DNA of 64,000 bases, taken from Clostridiales bacterium (GTDB lineage Bacteria; Bacillota; Clostridia; Oscillospirales; Acutalibacteraceae). Positions 25,081 through 33,454 of this stretch are shown here, piece after piece. The translations under genes were made by a program, and so were the position numbers. Position 1 is the first letter of the stretch. Each line of letters starts with the position of its first letter. The notes below the pieces were generated by a model. It saw only the letters and a program-made list of their open reading frames with translations. It did no database searches and was not told the origin of the DNA. The stretch is taken from the NCBI GenBank assembly GCA_012839185.1, contig DUNU01000021.1:22484-86483 (forward strand). Direction: 5' to 3'.

Positions 25081-25983
25081 TTAAAAGTTTGATACAAGCA
25101 ATTCTTTTATTTTTCCCCTTGCTTCGCTGTTGCAGTTGATCATTCGTGTTGCCTCAACTCTCTTAATTCTATGAGCAGAATAAATTTTATCAAAAAAGTC
25201 ATCTTCCGTATTTGAGTTCTTTGGATCTGAATTGCTGACTACAACCTTCGCACCTTTCCTGTGCATAGCATCAACAAATCTTGCAAGCTCTATCTGCTCT
25301 TCATCGTTAAACAAGTTTTCGGTATATGCCGTAAAACTTGCAGTTTCAGTAATCGGACGGTACGGGGGATCTAAATATACAAAGGTTTTTGCATCGATAA
25401 AACCCTCTGACTTTCTGTAATCATCACAAACAATCTTAACATTTTGAAGTTTTTCTGAAACAGCTCGGAGGTTTTCCTCATCGCAAATCATCGGGTTTTT
25501 ATAAGCCCCCATAGGTACATTAAATAGTCCTTTTCTATTAACACGATACAATCCGTTAAAACAGGTCTTATTGAGGAATATCATGAGAGCTGCTTTTTCA
25601 ATGTTTATATTCTCATTGCCGTTGATTTTCAAATCATTGAAAAGCTCACGCTTTGTCAAATAATATGTCTTACGATGTTTTGTGTCCATTGGCACATACT
25701 CATTCTGCATTATGCTAAGCATTTCAATCAATTCATCAATATCATCTCTGATAATACGATAAGCATTGATAAGCTCTGCGTTAATGTCGCTGATGTATAC
25801 TTCTTCCAAACTGTACTTGCTCAGAATATCAAAAAGTACAGCACCACCGCCCACAAAAGGCTCTGCGTACTTTGTTATTTTCCCATTTTCAAAAGGATAA
25901 TACTTTTCAATCTCGGACAGAAGTTGTCCTTTTCCGCCTGCCCATTTCAAAAATGGTTTCACTTTCCTATAATCACTCATCAT
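25081..25983 (-). CDS. Dam-family adenine-N6 DNA methyltransferase (DpnM-like, GATC)
   Basis: 300 residues of the D12 class. FLKWAGGKGQLL (residues 12-23) and YAEPFVGGGAVLFD make the SAM site, and the catalytic motif is FVYLDPPYRP. The middle holds FLNKTCFNGLYRVNRKGLFN, which in Dam/DpnM proteins contacts GATC. It is the first gene of the restriction-modification operon and should methylate adenine in GATC. Two adjacent ATG codons (25983 and 25980) are possible; the ribosome binding site is weak. No clear promoter was seen; a TTGACG box near 26045 lacks a good -10. Confidence 0.92.
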   Translation of the reverse strand: MMSDYRKVKPFLKWAGGKGQLLSEIEKYYPFENGKITKYAEPFVGGGAVLFDILSKYSLEEVYISDINAELINAYRIIRDDIDELIEMLSIMQNEYVPMDTKHRKTYYLTKRELFNDLKINGNENINIEKAALMIFLNKTCFNGLYRVNRKGLFNVPMGAYKNPMICDEENLRAVSEKLQNVKIVCDDYRKSEGFIDAKTFVYLDPPYRPITETASFTAYTENLFNDEEQIELARFVDAMHRKGAKVVVSNSDPKNSNTEDDFFDKIYSAHRIKRVEATRMINCNSEARGKIKELLVSNF

Positions 25984-26074
25984 TTATCATCTACTTTTTA
26001 CATTAATATGCTTTTCGCCGTGTTTTTTATTTCTCCTATATAAATCGTCAACTTTCACCTATTATTTTAAAACA

Positions 26075-27460
26075 CTAATTAACTTTCTCTTTCTTATCTA
26101 CTCCTTTTATAAGGAGGATGGCGACGGGGATAATCGTAAATAATGCGACAATACCCGCTGCGGTAAACATTGAGGCTGTGGGGACTATCTGTTTGACACC
26201 GAATTCGTTAATATAGGTCGTATTTGATGCACGAATTGAAAAGTCGCCAATCTTCGGACCGACAAACATCGGGATAAGAACAAAGAATATCATTCTGACA
26301 CCTTGGAAAAGTCCGACTTTATCGGCGGGAGTATGATCACGAATACTTGCGTTAAAAATAATTCCCAAAAGCCCGTAGCCTAAAAACAGCGGAGCTATAC
26401 CGAGGACAAAAGTTCCCATACTTGTGGCTTTGCCTGCCACAAACAAACCAATAATAAAGCAAGCAAGGGAAACAATCATAAATATTTTTTTGCCGAACTT
26501 GTCAATGAGTTTGCCTATTGTGATAAGTCCGACAACGACAACAACCAGAGCGACAGCGGCAACAATGAAGTGCCAAGGTCTGAGAGATGCCAAAGCATCA
26601 AGCGAAAGACCGAGTTGATGTTCTAAATATATGAGGAGATAAGGGAAAAACACCTGAATGGCGATTGAATAAATACAAATCGCCGCAAGGTTAGTGTATA
26701 ATATTGAGTTTTCTTTGATAACGGAAGGACGAAAACCATAGATAAGATTTTTGAAATAATCCTTTGCAGGCTCTTTCTCGCCATGTACGGTTTCATTGAG
26801 GGTAAACAATCCTATTATTCCGCATACAACAACGGAAAAACCTAAAATCAGGAAGAATTTTGAATAGCCTATCGTCTCAACCAAGGCACCAAGTCCCAGA
26901 ACAACACCCATTGCACCGAAAGGCATTAGAGCCAATACACTCTCAACGGTGGCACGGTTTGAACTGTCGCAACTTTCCGTTACATAAGCGTTAAACGCCG
27001 AGTCATTTGCCGTACTTCCCATAAAAGTCATAACGCAGTCCATTACAATAACGGTTATAACTGTGGCGGTAAGTATTTTTATTTCATCGGTCAGATTAAA
27101 TAAAAGTGCAATATTGTCGCAAGAGATAAAACCAAAAGCAGCGGTAGTTATACCCCAGGCAATATAACCCGCACTGATGAAAATCTTACGCTTACGCATA
27201 TTATCAGAGAGATTGCCCATTATAAACGTGGTAAGAACTGCAGTAATTGCCGAATATGCAACCATCTTTGAAATGGCGGTTGTTACACTCATTGAGCCGT
27301 CAATAGCCGTTTGCGACATTCCTTTATAGACGGAATTATACAAAAATGTGTTGAAATACATATTTTCAACATTCCAAGCTATTTGACCGATAAGTCCGAA
27401 CATAATAATATTGAACCATACTCTTTTGGACAGCTTGTTTGTGGATAGTTTATTTTTCAT
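26075..27460 (-). CDS. MFS transporter (sugar-cation symporter-like)
   Basis: 461 residues with 11-12 hydrophobic segments and a charged loop after TM2-3 (GNLSDNMRKRKIFISAG), the MFS signature. The overall pattern resembles the GPH/MFS_2 sugar carriers. The substrate is unknown. The ATG has AAGGAG 8 bases upstream. It follows the DUF1846 gene by 42 bases on the same strand and may be co-transcribed. Confidence 0.82.
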   Translation of the reverse strand: MKNKLSTNKLSKRVWFNIIMFGLIGQIAWNVENMYFNTFLYNSVYKGMSQTAIDGSMSVTTAISKMVAYSAITAVLTTFIMGNLSDNMRKRKIFISAGYIAWGITTAAFGFISCDNIALLFNLTDEIKILTATVITVIVMDCVMTFMGSTANDSAFNAYVTESCDSSNRATVESVLALMPFGAMGVVLGLGALVETIGYSKFFLILGFSVVVCGIIGLFTLNETVHGEKEPAKDYFKNLIYGFRPSVIKENSILYTNLAAICIYSIAIQVFFPYLLIYLEHQLGLSLDALASLRPWHFIVAAVALVVVVVGLITIGKLIDKFGKKIFMIVSLACFIIGLFVAGKATSMGTFVLGIAPLFLGYGLLGIIFNASIRDHTPADKVGLFQGVRMIFFVLIPMFVGPKIGDFSIRASNTTYINEFGVKQIVPTASMFTAAGIVALFTIIPVAILLIKGVDKKEKVN

Positions 27461-27502
27461 CGTTCTCTCCTTATATTAAATCGCTGAATAGTAAAGAAGT
27501 TA

Positions 27503-28990
27503 TCAGCCGTGATAAAACTTCTTTGTCTGATATACCGGCTCGCAGGTTAAATTGATACCGAGTTTTCTGAATACATCTTCGTCAACCTGTGCTAAAATTA
27601 CGGTGGAATGTGCCTCACAACATTTCAGTTTCGGAATTTGTGCAAGAGCTGATTTTGCGTTTTCATCGCTGTTTGCACAGACAGTCAAGGCAACCAAAAG
27701 TTCATCTAAATGCAAACGAGGGTTGTTGTTTCCGAGTATTTCCGTCTTTAACCTCTGGACTGGCTGAATAATTTCTGGGGAAATTAAATCTACCTCATCA
27801 GGTATTCCGGCAAGGGTTTTTATTGCATTTAAGAGCATTGCGGAAGATGCACCTAAAAGTTTGCTTGTCTTTCCGGTGATTATTCTGCCGTCTTCAAGTT
27901 CGAGTGCAACGGCGGGTTGGTCATCTGTAGCCTCACTCTTTTCAAGTGCAGCGACAACTACCTTGCGTGAATTAGAGGTTATTCCGCATTTTTTCATCAA
28001 CAATTCAATTTTCTTTGCTGTTTCTTCCGTCTCTCTGTCCTTGCGAACATCACATAATGCGTTATAATAACGGCGAATTATCTCATCCTCTGCAGCTTTG
28101 CGGACAGCTGCATCGTCAACAATACAAAATCCAGCCATATTTACGCCCATATCGGTAGGCGACTTATACGGACTTTCTCCCCAAATATCCTTAAACATTG
28201 CGTTTAGAACGGGAAAAATCTCAACATCTCGATTATAATTAACAGTAGTTTTTCCGTATGCTTCAAGATGCCATGGGTCTATCATATTAACATCTTTCAA
28301 ATCAGCAGTAGCAGCTTCATAAGCAAGATTTACCGAATGATTTAAGGGCAAATTCCATATCGGAAATGTTTCAAATTTAGCATATCCGGCTTTAATTCCA
28401 CGCTTATGTTCATGGAAAAGCTGAGAAAGACAAACTGCCATCTTGCCGCTTCCCGGACCGGGTGCCGTAACGACAACAAGCGGACGAGAAGTTTCAATAT
28501 AATCATTACCGCCCAAACCTTCTTCACAAACTATTTTATCAACATCATAAGGGTAGCCGTCAATGCTGTAATGCAAATATACTTTTACACCCAGTTTTTC
28601 AAGCTTTTGCTTAAACGCGAGAGCCTGCGGTTTGTCGTCATATCGGGAAATAACAACCGAACCGACAAAAAGACCAATACCACGAAATTCGTCAATAAGC
28701 CTTAAAACATCCGAGTCGTATGTAATACCCAAATCACGACGGATTTTATTCTTTTCTATGTCGGAAGAATTGATTACTATAACAATCTCTACCCGATCAG
28801 CCAATTTTTTGAGCATTTGCAATTTACTGTCGGGCATAAAGCCGGGCAATACGCGTGCTGCATGAAAATCATCAAACAACTTTCCGCCAAATTCCAGATA
28901 GAGTTTGCCGCCAAAATCAGTGATACGGCGAACTATTTGTTCCGATTGTTTCTGAATGTATAAATCGTTATCAAAACCGTGACGAATCAT
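27503..28990 (-). CDS. DUF1846 family protein
   Basis: 495-residue cytoplasmic protein matching the conserved DUF1846 family: GFDNDLYIQKQSEQIVRRI at the start, the GKLYLEFGGKLFDDFHAARV region, and VVVTAPGPGSGKMAVCLSQL (P-loop-like, about residue 175), then YAKFETFPIWNLPLNHSVN. The structure of a family member is known but the function is not. Its nucleotide-binding look suggests an ATP-dependent metabolic enzyme. GGAGAT precedes the ATG. Confidence 0.88.
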   Translation of the reverse strand: MIRHGFDNDLYIQKQSEQIVRRITDFGGKLYLEFGGKLFDDFHAARVLPGFMPDSKLQMLKKLADRVEIVIVINSSDIEKNKIRRDLGITYDSDVLRLIDEFRGIGLFVGSVVISRYDDKPQALAFKQKLEKLGVKVYLHYSIDGYPYDVDKIVCEEGLGGNDYIETSRPLVVVTAPGPGSGKMAVCLSQLFHEHKRGIKAGYAKFETFPIWNLPLNHSVNLAYEAATADLKDVNMIDPWHLEAYGKTTVNYNRDVEIFPVLNAMFKDIWGESPYKSPTDMGVNMAGFCIVDDAAVRKAAEDEIIRRYYNALCDVRKDRETEETAKKIELLMKKCGITSNSRKVVVAALEKSEATDDQPAVALELEDGRIITGKTSKLLGASSAMLLNAIKTLAGIPDEVDLISPEIIQPVQRLKTEILGNNNPRLHLDELLVALTVCANSDENAKSALAQIPKLKCCEAHSTVILAQVDEDVFRKLGINLTCEPVYQTKKFYHG

Positions 28991-29036
28991 AAAATATCTC
29001 CAATTCCTGAGTATGAAATATTGTTGCTTAATAAGG

Positions 29037-29074
29037 TGAAGGTGGAAATCACAGACTTTGTATTCCCACCTTCA
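29037..29074 (-). terminator. Possible terminator after aspS
   Basis: 9-base arms TGAAGGTGG / CCACCTTCA with a 20-base loop, between aspS and the DUF1846 gene. No good U run follows, so it may only stabilise the transcript end. Confidence 0.4.
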
Positions 29075-29085
29075 TTAAAATTACA

Positions 29086-30867
29086 TTACTCGTTATTGCC
29101 GATTATTGCAATACCAAGTTCATCAAGTTGTGCCTTATCAACCTCTGCCGGACAATTTGTCATAGCTTCAGTTGCATCCTTAAGTTTCGGATAAGGAATA
29201 ACATCACGCAAAGATTCCGCATGAACCATCTGCATAATAAGACGATCCAAACCGATACCCATACCACCGTGCGGTGGTGCTCCGTACTTAAATGCATCAA
29301 GGAGATAACCGAATTTTGAATATGCATCTTCCTTTGAAATTCCCAGCAAATCAAATATTCTCGACTGCAAATCGGGATTGGTAATACGAATGGAGCCGGA
29401 GGAAAGTTCAATGCCGTTAAGCACCAAATCATAACACTTTGCACGGACTTTTTCCTTATCGGTTTCAAGATATTCAAGACACTCATCCATCGGAGAAGTA
29501 AAGGGATGATGCATTGCTACGAATTGACCAAGTTCCTCGTCCCAGTCAAAGAAAGGAAATTCGGTAATCCACAATAAATTAAACTTGTCTTTCGGGATAA
29601 TATCAAGTTTCCTTGCTACTTCGCAACGAAGTTGACCGAGAACGGACAATGCCTTGTTCTTAGCATCGGCAATAATTAAAACAACATCGCCGGTTTCTGC
29701 TCCTGCCTTTTCCAAAATGGCAGACATCTCATCTTCTGTCATAAATTTTGCAAAAGATGATGCTATACCGTCATCAGTCAAGCGAATCCATGCAAGTCCC
29801 TTTGCACCGCTGCCCTTTGCAAGTTCGGTAAGTTTATCAATCTCTTTTCTTGTAAGCGCTGACACGGCATTTTTTGCCGTAATCCCGCGAACGGTACCGC
29901 CGTCGGCAACACAACCCGAAAATACCGAAAATCCGCAATCTTTCACAATGTCGGAAAGGTCATAAAGTTTCATTTCAAAACGGGTGTCAGGCTTGTCCGT
30001 GCCGTAATTGTCCATAGCCTCTTTGAAAGTAAGACGAGGAAGCGGCAACTGAATATCTACATCAATAGCCTTCTTGAAAACTTCCTTCACATACCCTTCG
30101 CCGACTCTTATAACGTCCTCAACCTCAACAAATGACATTTCCATGTCAATCTGAGTAAATTCGGGCTGTCTGTCTGCACGAGAGTCTTCATCTCTGAAAC
30201 ACCTTGCAAGTTGAATATATTTATCAAAACCCGCAACCATGGAAAGTTGTTTATAAAGCTGAGGGGACTGAGGCAAAGCATAGAATGTTCCCTTATGTAA
30301 TCTTGAAGGGACTAAAAAGTCACGAGCACCTTCGGGAGTAGAGCGAATGAGAATGGGAGTATCAAGCTCAATAAAGCCCTCGTCATAGAAATAGTCACGC
30401 GTAATTTTCATGACTTTATTACGAAGGAGTATGTTAGACTGCAAATCAGGTCGTCTTAAATCCAAATAACGATGTTTAAGACGCTGAGTTTCTCCCGTCG
30501 GACAATTTTCGATAATCTCAAAAGGCGGAGTTTCGCTCTTGCCTAAAATGCGAACTTCGGTAACTTCAATCTCAATATCACCGGTTTTAAGCTCCGCATT
30601 TTTAGAGCTTCTTTCACGCACAATGCCGCCGACTGCCAAAACATACTCGGAACGAACAGCATTTGCCTTTTCAAAAACATCGCTTGCCGTCGTATCATCC
30701 AAAGCAAGTTGAACAATACCGGTACGGTCACGAAGATCAATAAACAAAAGCGAACCTAAATTACGACGACGTTGCACCCATCCGCAAACGCCTACTGTTT
30801 TCCCGATATCCGCCACGGTCAAATTTCCGCAATATCCGGTTCTCTTAAATCCCTGTAAATAGTCCAT
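29086..30867 (-). CDS. aspS: Aspartyl-tRNA synthetase
   Basis: 593 residues, the usual length for bacterial AspRS with a GAD insertion. The N-terminal OB-fold contains VCGWVQRRRNLGSLLFIDLRD. Class II motif 2 is YIQLARCFRDEDSRADRQPEF, and motif 3 is PPHGGMGIGLDRLIMQM. Charges tRNA-Asp (possibly tRNA-Asn as well; discrimination not determinable). It follows hisS by 36 bases, forming an mgsA-like/hisS/aspS transcript. Confidence 0.97.
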   Translation of the reverse strand: MDYLQGFKRTGYCGNLTVADIGKTVGVCGWVQRRRNLGSLLFIDLRDRTGIVQLALDDTTASDVFEKANAVRSEYVLAVGGIVRERSSKNAELKTGDIEIEVTEVRILGKSETPPFEIIENCPTGETQRLKHRYLDLRRPDLQSNILLRNKVMKITRDYFYDEGFIELDTPILIRSTPEGARDFLVPSRLHKGTFYALPQSPQLYKQLSMVAGFDKYIQLARCFRDEDSRADRQPEFTQIDMEMSFVEVEDVIRVGEGYVKEVFKKAIDVDIQLPLPRLTFKEAMDNYGTDKPDTRFEMKLYDLSDIVKDCGFSVFSGCVADGGTVRGITAKNAVSALTRKEIDKLTELAKGSGAKGLAWIRLTDDGIASSFAKFMTEDEMSAILEKAGAETGDVVLIIADAKNKALSVLGQLRCEVARKLDIIPKDKFNLLWITEFPFFDWDEELGQFVAMHHPFTSPMDECLEYLETDKEKVRAKCYDLVLNGIELSSGSIRITNPDLQSRIFDLLGISKEDAYSKFGYLLDAFKYGAPPHGGMGIGLDRLIMQMVHAESLRDVIPYPKLKDATEAMTNCPAEVDKAQLDELGIAIIGNNE

Positions 30868-30903
30868 ATTATACCTAATTTCTTGTCAAATCAATAATTT
30901 CTA

Positions 30904-32211
30904 TCAAAATAAATCGGTTGCAGAAATGCTTTCCATAACCATATCATCAGTTATTTTTAGCACCAAATCAGCAAATTTTTCATAGTTTACCGACTTTTCT
31001 TCGCCGGTTTCCATATTTTTCACATTAAATTTATTATTTTCAATCTCGGAATCGCCGAAAATTGACACAAGTTTTGCCCCGATTTTGTTAGCATATTTCA
31101 TCTGTGCCTTAATACTTCTGCCTACAGTATCGGTAATAACAACCAAGCCTTCTGCCCGTAGTTTCATCGCTGTAAGAAATGCAAGTTCTTCGGGTTTTCC
31201 CTTCGTGCTTCCGATATAAATATCGGGAACAATAGCGGGAACAAGGTTGGGATGCTGTTCGTCCAAAAGGAGCTTTATTCGCTCTATGCCCATACCGAAA
31301 CCAGCTGCGGGAGTGGGATTGCCACCAAGTTCACAAACCAATCCGTCATAACGACCGCCGCCGCAAACCGTACCCTGTGCTCCTATCTCATCAGACACAA
31401 ATTCAAATACGGTGCGGGTATAATAGTCCAGTCCCCGGACAATATTCGGATTTACGCTAAATTCAATATTATTTGCTTTAAGCAGTGCTTGTAAGTCTTC
31501 AAAATGCTCACGGCAATCATCGCATAAAAAATCCGTGACTTTCGGAGCATTCTCTGCGATTTTTGAACAAACGGGGCTTTTGCAATCCAGAATACGCATC
31601 GGGTTTTTCTCGAGTCTGCCGTTACAGGTTTCGCAAAGAGTATCGGTATAACTTCCGAAATACTCACGAATAGCCGCCTGATAATTTTTTCGGCAATCGG
31701 GACAACCGATAGAGTTTAATTCAAGACGAATGTTTTTAAGTTCAAGGTCATCCAATATTGTTTTTGCTACACAGATAATTTCAGCGTCGGCGGCAGGAGT
31801 GCCGGCACCGACGCATTCAATTCCGAATTGATGAAATTCACGAAGTCTGCCCGCCTGAGGTTTTTCATAACGATAACAACTCGTTACGTAATAAAGCCTT
31901 TGCGGAGCAGGCTCATTAAAAAGACCGTGTTCAAGGTATGCACGGATAACTCCGGCAGTTCCTTCCGGTCTTAATGTAATTGAACGATTGCCGTTGTCAG
32001 TGAAAGTATACATCTCTTTCTGAACAACATCGGTAGTTTCCCCCACCGACCTCTGGAATAATTCCGTATGTTCAAAAACGGGAGTACGAATTTCAGAATA
32101 TCCGAAAGACTCGGCAACATTTTTTGCTATATCTTCAATGAAGCGTACCGTATCAATGCCCGAAGGCAAGATGTCTTGCGTACCTCGAGGTGCCTTTGTA
32201 AGTAATGCCAT
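30904..32211 (-). CDS. hisS: Histidyl-tRNA synthetase
   Basis: 435 residues. Class II motifs and histidine-specific signatures are visible: APRGTQDILP near the N-terminus, LRPEGTAGVIRAYLE (motif 2 start), RPQAGRLREFHQFGIE-like region, and GLDYYTRTVFEF (HisA). The C-terminal anticodon-binding domain follows (LRAEGLVVITD). It lies 3 bases downstream of the methylglyoxal synthase-like gene and 36 bases before aspS. The hisS-aspS pairing is common in Firmicutes. Confidence 0.97.
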   Translation of the reverse strand: MALLTKAPRGTQDILPSGIDTVRFIEDIAKNVAESFGYSEIRTPVFEHTELFQRSVGETTDVVQKEMYTFTDNGNRSITLRPEGTAGVIRAYLEHGLFNEPAPQRLYYVTSCYRYEKPQAGRLREFHQFGIECVGAGTPAADAEIICVAKTILDDLELKNIRLELNSIGCPDCRKNYQAAIREYFGSYTDTLCETCNGRLEKNPMRILDCKSPVCSKIAENAPKVTDFLCDDCREHFEDLQALLKANNIEFSVNPNIVRGLDYYTRTVFEFVSDEIGAQGTVCGGGRYDGLVCELGGNPTPAAGFGMGIERIKLLLDEQHPNLVPAIVPDIYIGSTKGKPEELAFLTAMKLRAEGLVVITDTVGRSIKAQMKYANKIGAKLVSIFGDSEIENNKFNVKNMETGEEKSVNYEKFADLVLKITDDMVMESISATDLF

Positions 32212-32214
32212 GGC

Positions 32215-32628
32215 TTAACCTAAATTTACGTTCTTTTTATGTTCATATTCAAGCCAGTCAAGATCGCCTTGTGCAATACTTCTTACAATAATCTCTCCGG
32301 TTATCATATTCGTAGCATAAGGAATAGCAAAACGATCACAGGTCTTTAATAAGGCAGTTTCATTATGGTCATCTTCCATCTTGTCTACATCACGGAACAT
32401 AATTACAACATCAATTTCACCGTAGCAAGCCATTGATGTGATTTGTTCAATTCCACCCATTGAACCGAGCATCAATTCCTTTATTTTAAGATCAGTTCTG
32501 TTCTGAATCTGACGGGCAGTTGCAGATGTAGCATAGAGTTTGTGAGCTTTCAGTACATCCTGGTATGCGCTGCAAAATTGGCACATAAGTTCTTTTTTAG
32601 TATCGTGTGCAATCAGTGCGATTGTCAT
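32215..32628 (-). CDS. Methylglyoxal synthase-like protein with altered active site
   Basis: 137 residues with the MGS fold pattern: MTIALIAHDTKKELM at the start, LYATSATARQI, GSMGGIEQITSM, IDVVIMFRDVD and IPYATNMITGEIIV. In E. coli MgsA the catalytic base is D71 in GGDQQ. Here the aligned stretch is GGIEQ, so this Asp is missing. The phosphate-binding TGTTG is changed to TSATA, and the H98 region (PHDPD) reads DDHNE. D91 is kept. It may be inactive, act on another substrate, or be a regulator. It leads the hisS-aspS transcript from a strong promoter. Confidence 0.75.
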   Translation of the reverse strand: MTIALIAHDTKKELMCQFCSAYQDVLKAHKLYATSATARQIQNRTDLKIKELMLGSMGGIEQITSMACYGEIDVVIMFRDVDKMEDDHNETALLKTCDRFAIPYATNMITGEIIVRSIAQGDLDWLEYEHKKNVNLG

Positions 32629-32661
32629 TTATATACACCCTTTCTCACTATAATTTAACAA

Positions 32662-32690
32662 ATTATAACATATTACCCAAAAAAATGCAA
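32662..32690 (-). promoter_or_regulatory. Promoter of the mgsA-like/hisS/aspS operon
   Basis: On the - strand TTGCAT (32685-32690), 17-base spacer, TATAAT (32662-32667) with TG one base upstream. It begins right after the stop of the MinD-like gene, and the leader is only about 25-30 bases. Confidence 0.78.
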
Positions 32691-32693
32691 GAA

Positions 32694-33434
32694 TTATTTT
32701 AATTTTTTAACCCCAAGCGGAATATTTTCTCCAAGTACTCTTCCTGCAATTCTTTCAAATGCTGAAATTGTTCTCTTATCCACCTTGGGTTCCCGCTCGT
32801 CAAGTGCAATTATCTGGATTTTATAATCCTCGGGAATAACGCCTATCAAACCCGTCTGAGCTATGTTTATCGTGTCATCAATATTCAGATAATCACATTT
32901 AAGAGTCGGCTTTTTTCTGAATCTGTTGATTATAAGCAATGCTTGTTTTACTCCGAGAGAATCTATTTTATCGCGGACTGCTCGTGCGGCTTTTGCCGAA
33001 ATATTATCGGGAGTAGTGACAATCAACGCATAATCAGCCGGAGTACAGGCTCTTTCAAGTTCTGCGCCTATTCCTGCAGGAGCATCAATAAATATATAAT
33101 CATATTTCTCAAAGCCGGAAGCCTCAAATAATTCTCCAAATTCCTCTGAGGAAATATCATCTGCAAAATATGACGGGGCGGGCAGCAAATCTAAATTATC
33201 ATTAACAGAAAATATCGCCTCGTCTAAACTGCATACTTCTTTTATTACATCCGCCCATGAAAACACTACCGATTCGCCGACATTAAGCATAACATCAAGT
33301 CCGCTTAATCCTGAATCGGAATCTGTTAAAAGCACTTTTTTGTCCCGGTCGGCAAGGATTTGACCAAGCATTGCTGCAACGGTGGATTTCCCCACTCCGC
33401 CCTTACCGGAACAAATTACAAATATCTGTGACAT
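32694..33434 (-). CDS. MinD/ParA-like P-loop ATPase
   Basis: 246 residues. Deviant Walker A motif CSGKGGVGKSTVAAML (residues 8-23), LLTDSDSGLSGLDVML, and Walker B-like YDYIFIDAPAGIG. These fit the MinD branch of the SIMIBI ATPases. The C-terminus (RVLGENIPLGVKKLK) lacks the clear amphipathic membrane-targeting helix of classical MinD, so septum placement is uncertain. It may position some other cell-surface or cytoplasmic cargo. It follows the sulfatase by 20 bases. Confidence 0.82.
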   Translation of the reverse strand: MSQIFVICSGKGGVGKSTVAAMLGQILADRDKKVLLTDSDSGLSGLDVMLNVGESVVFSWADVIKEVCSLDEAIFSVNDNLDLLPAPSYFADDISSEEFGELFEASGFEKYDYIFIDAPAGIGAELERACTPADYALIVTTPDNISAKAARAVRDKIDSLGVKQALLIINRFRKKPTLKCDYLNIDDTINIAQTGLIGVIPEDYKIQIIALDEREPKVDKRTISAFERIAGRVLGENIPLGVKKLK

Positions 33435-33454
33435 CGCTTTTCCTCTCTCGAGAA

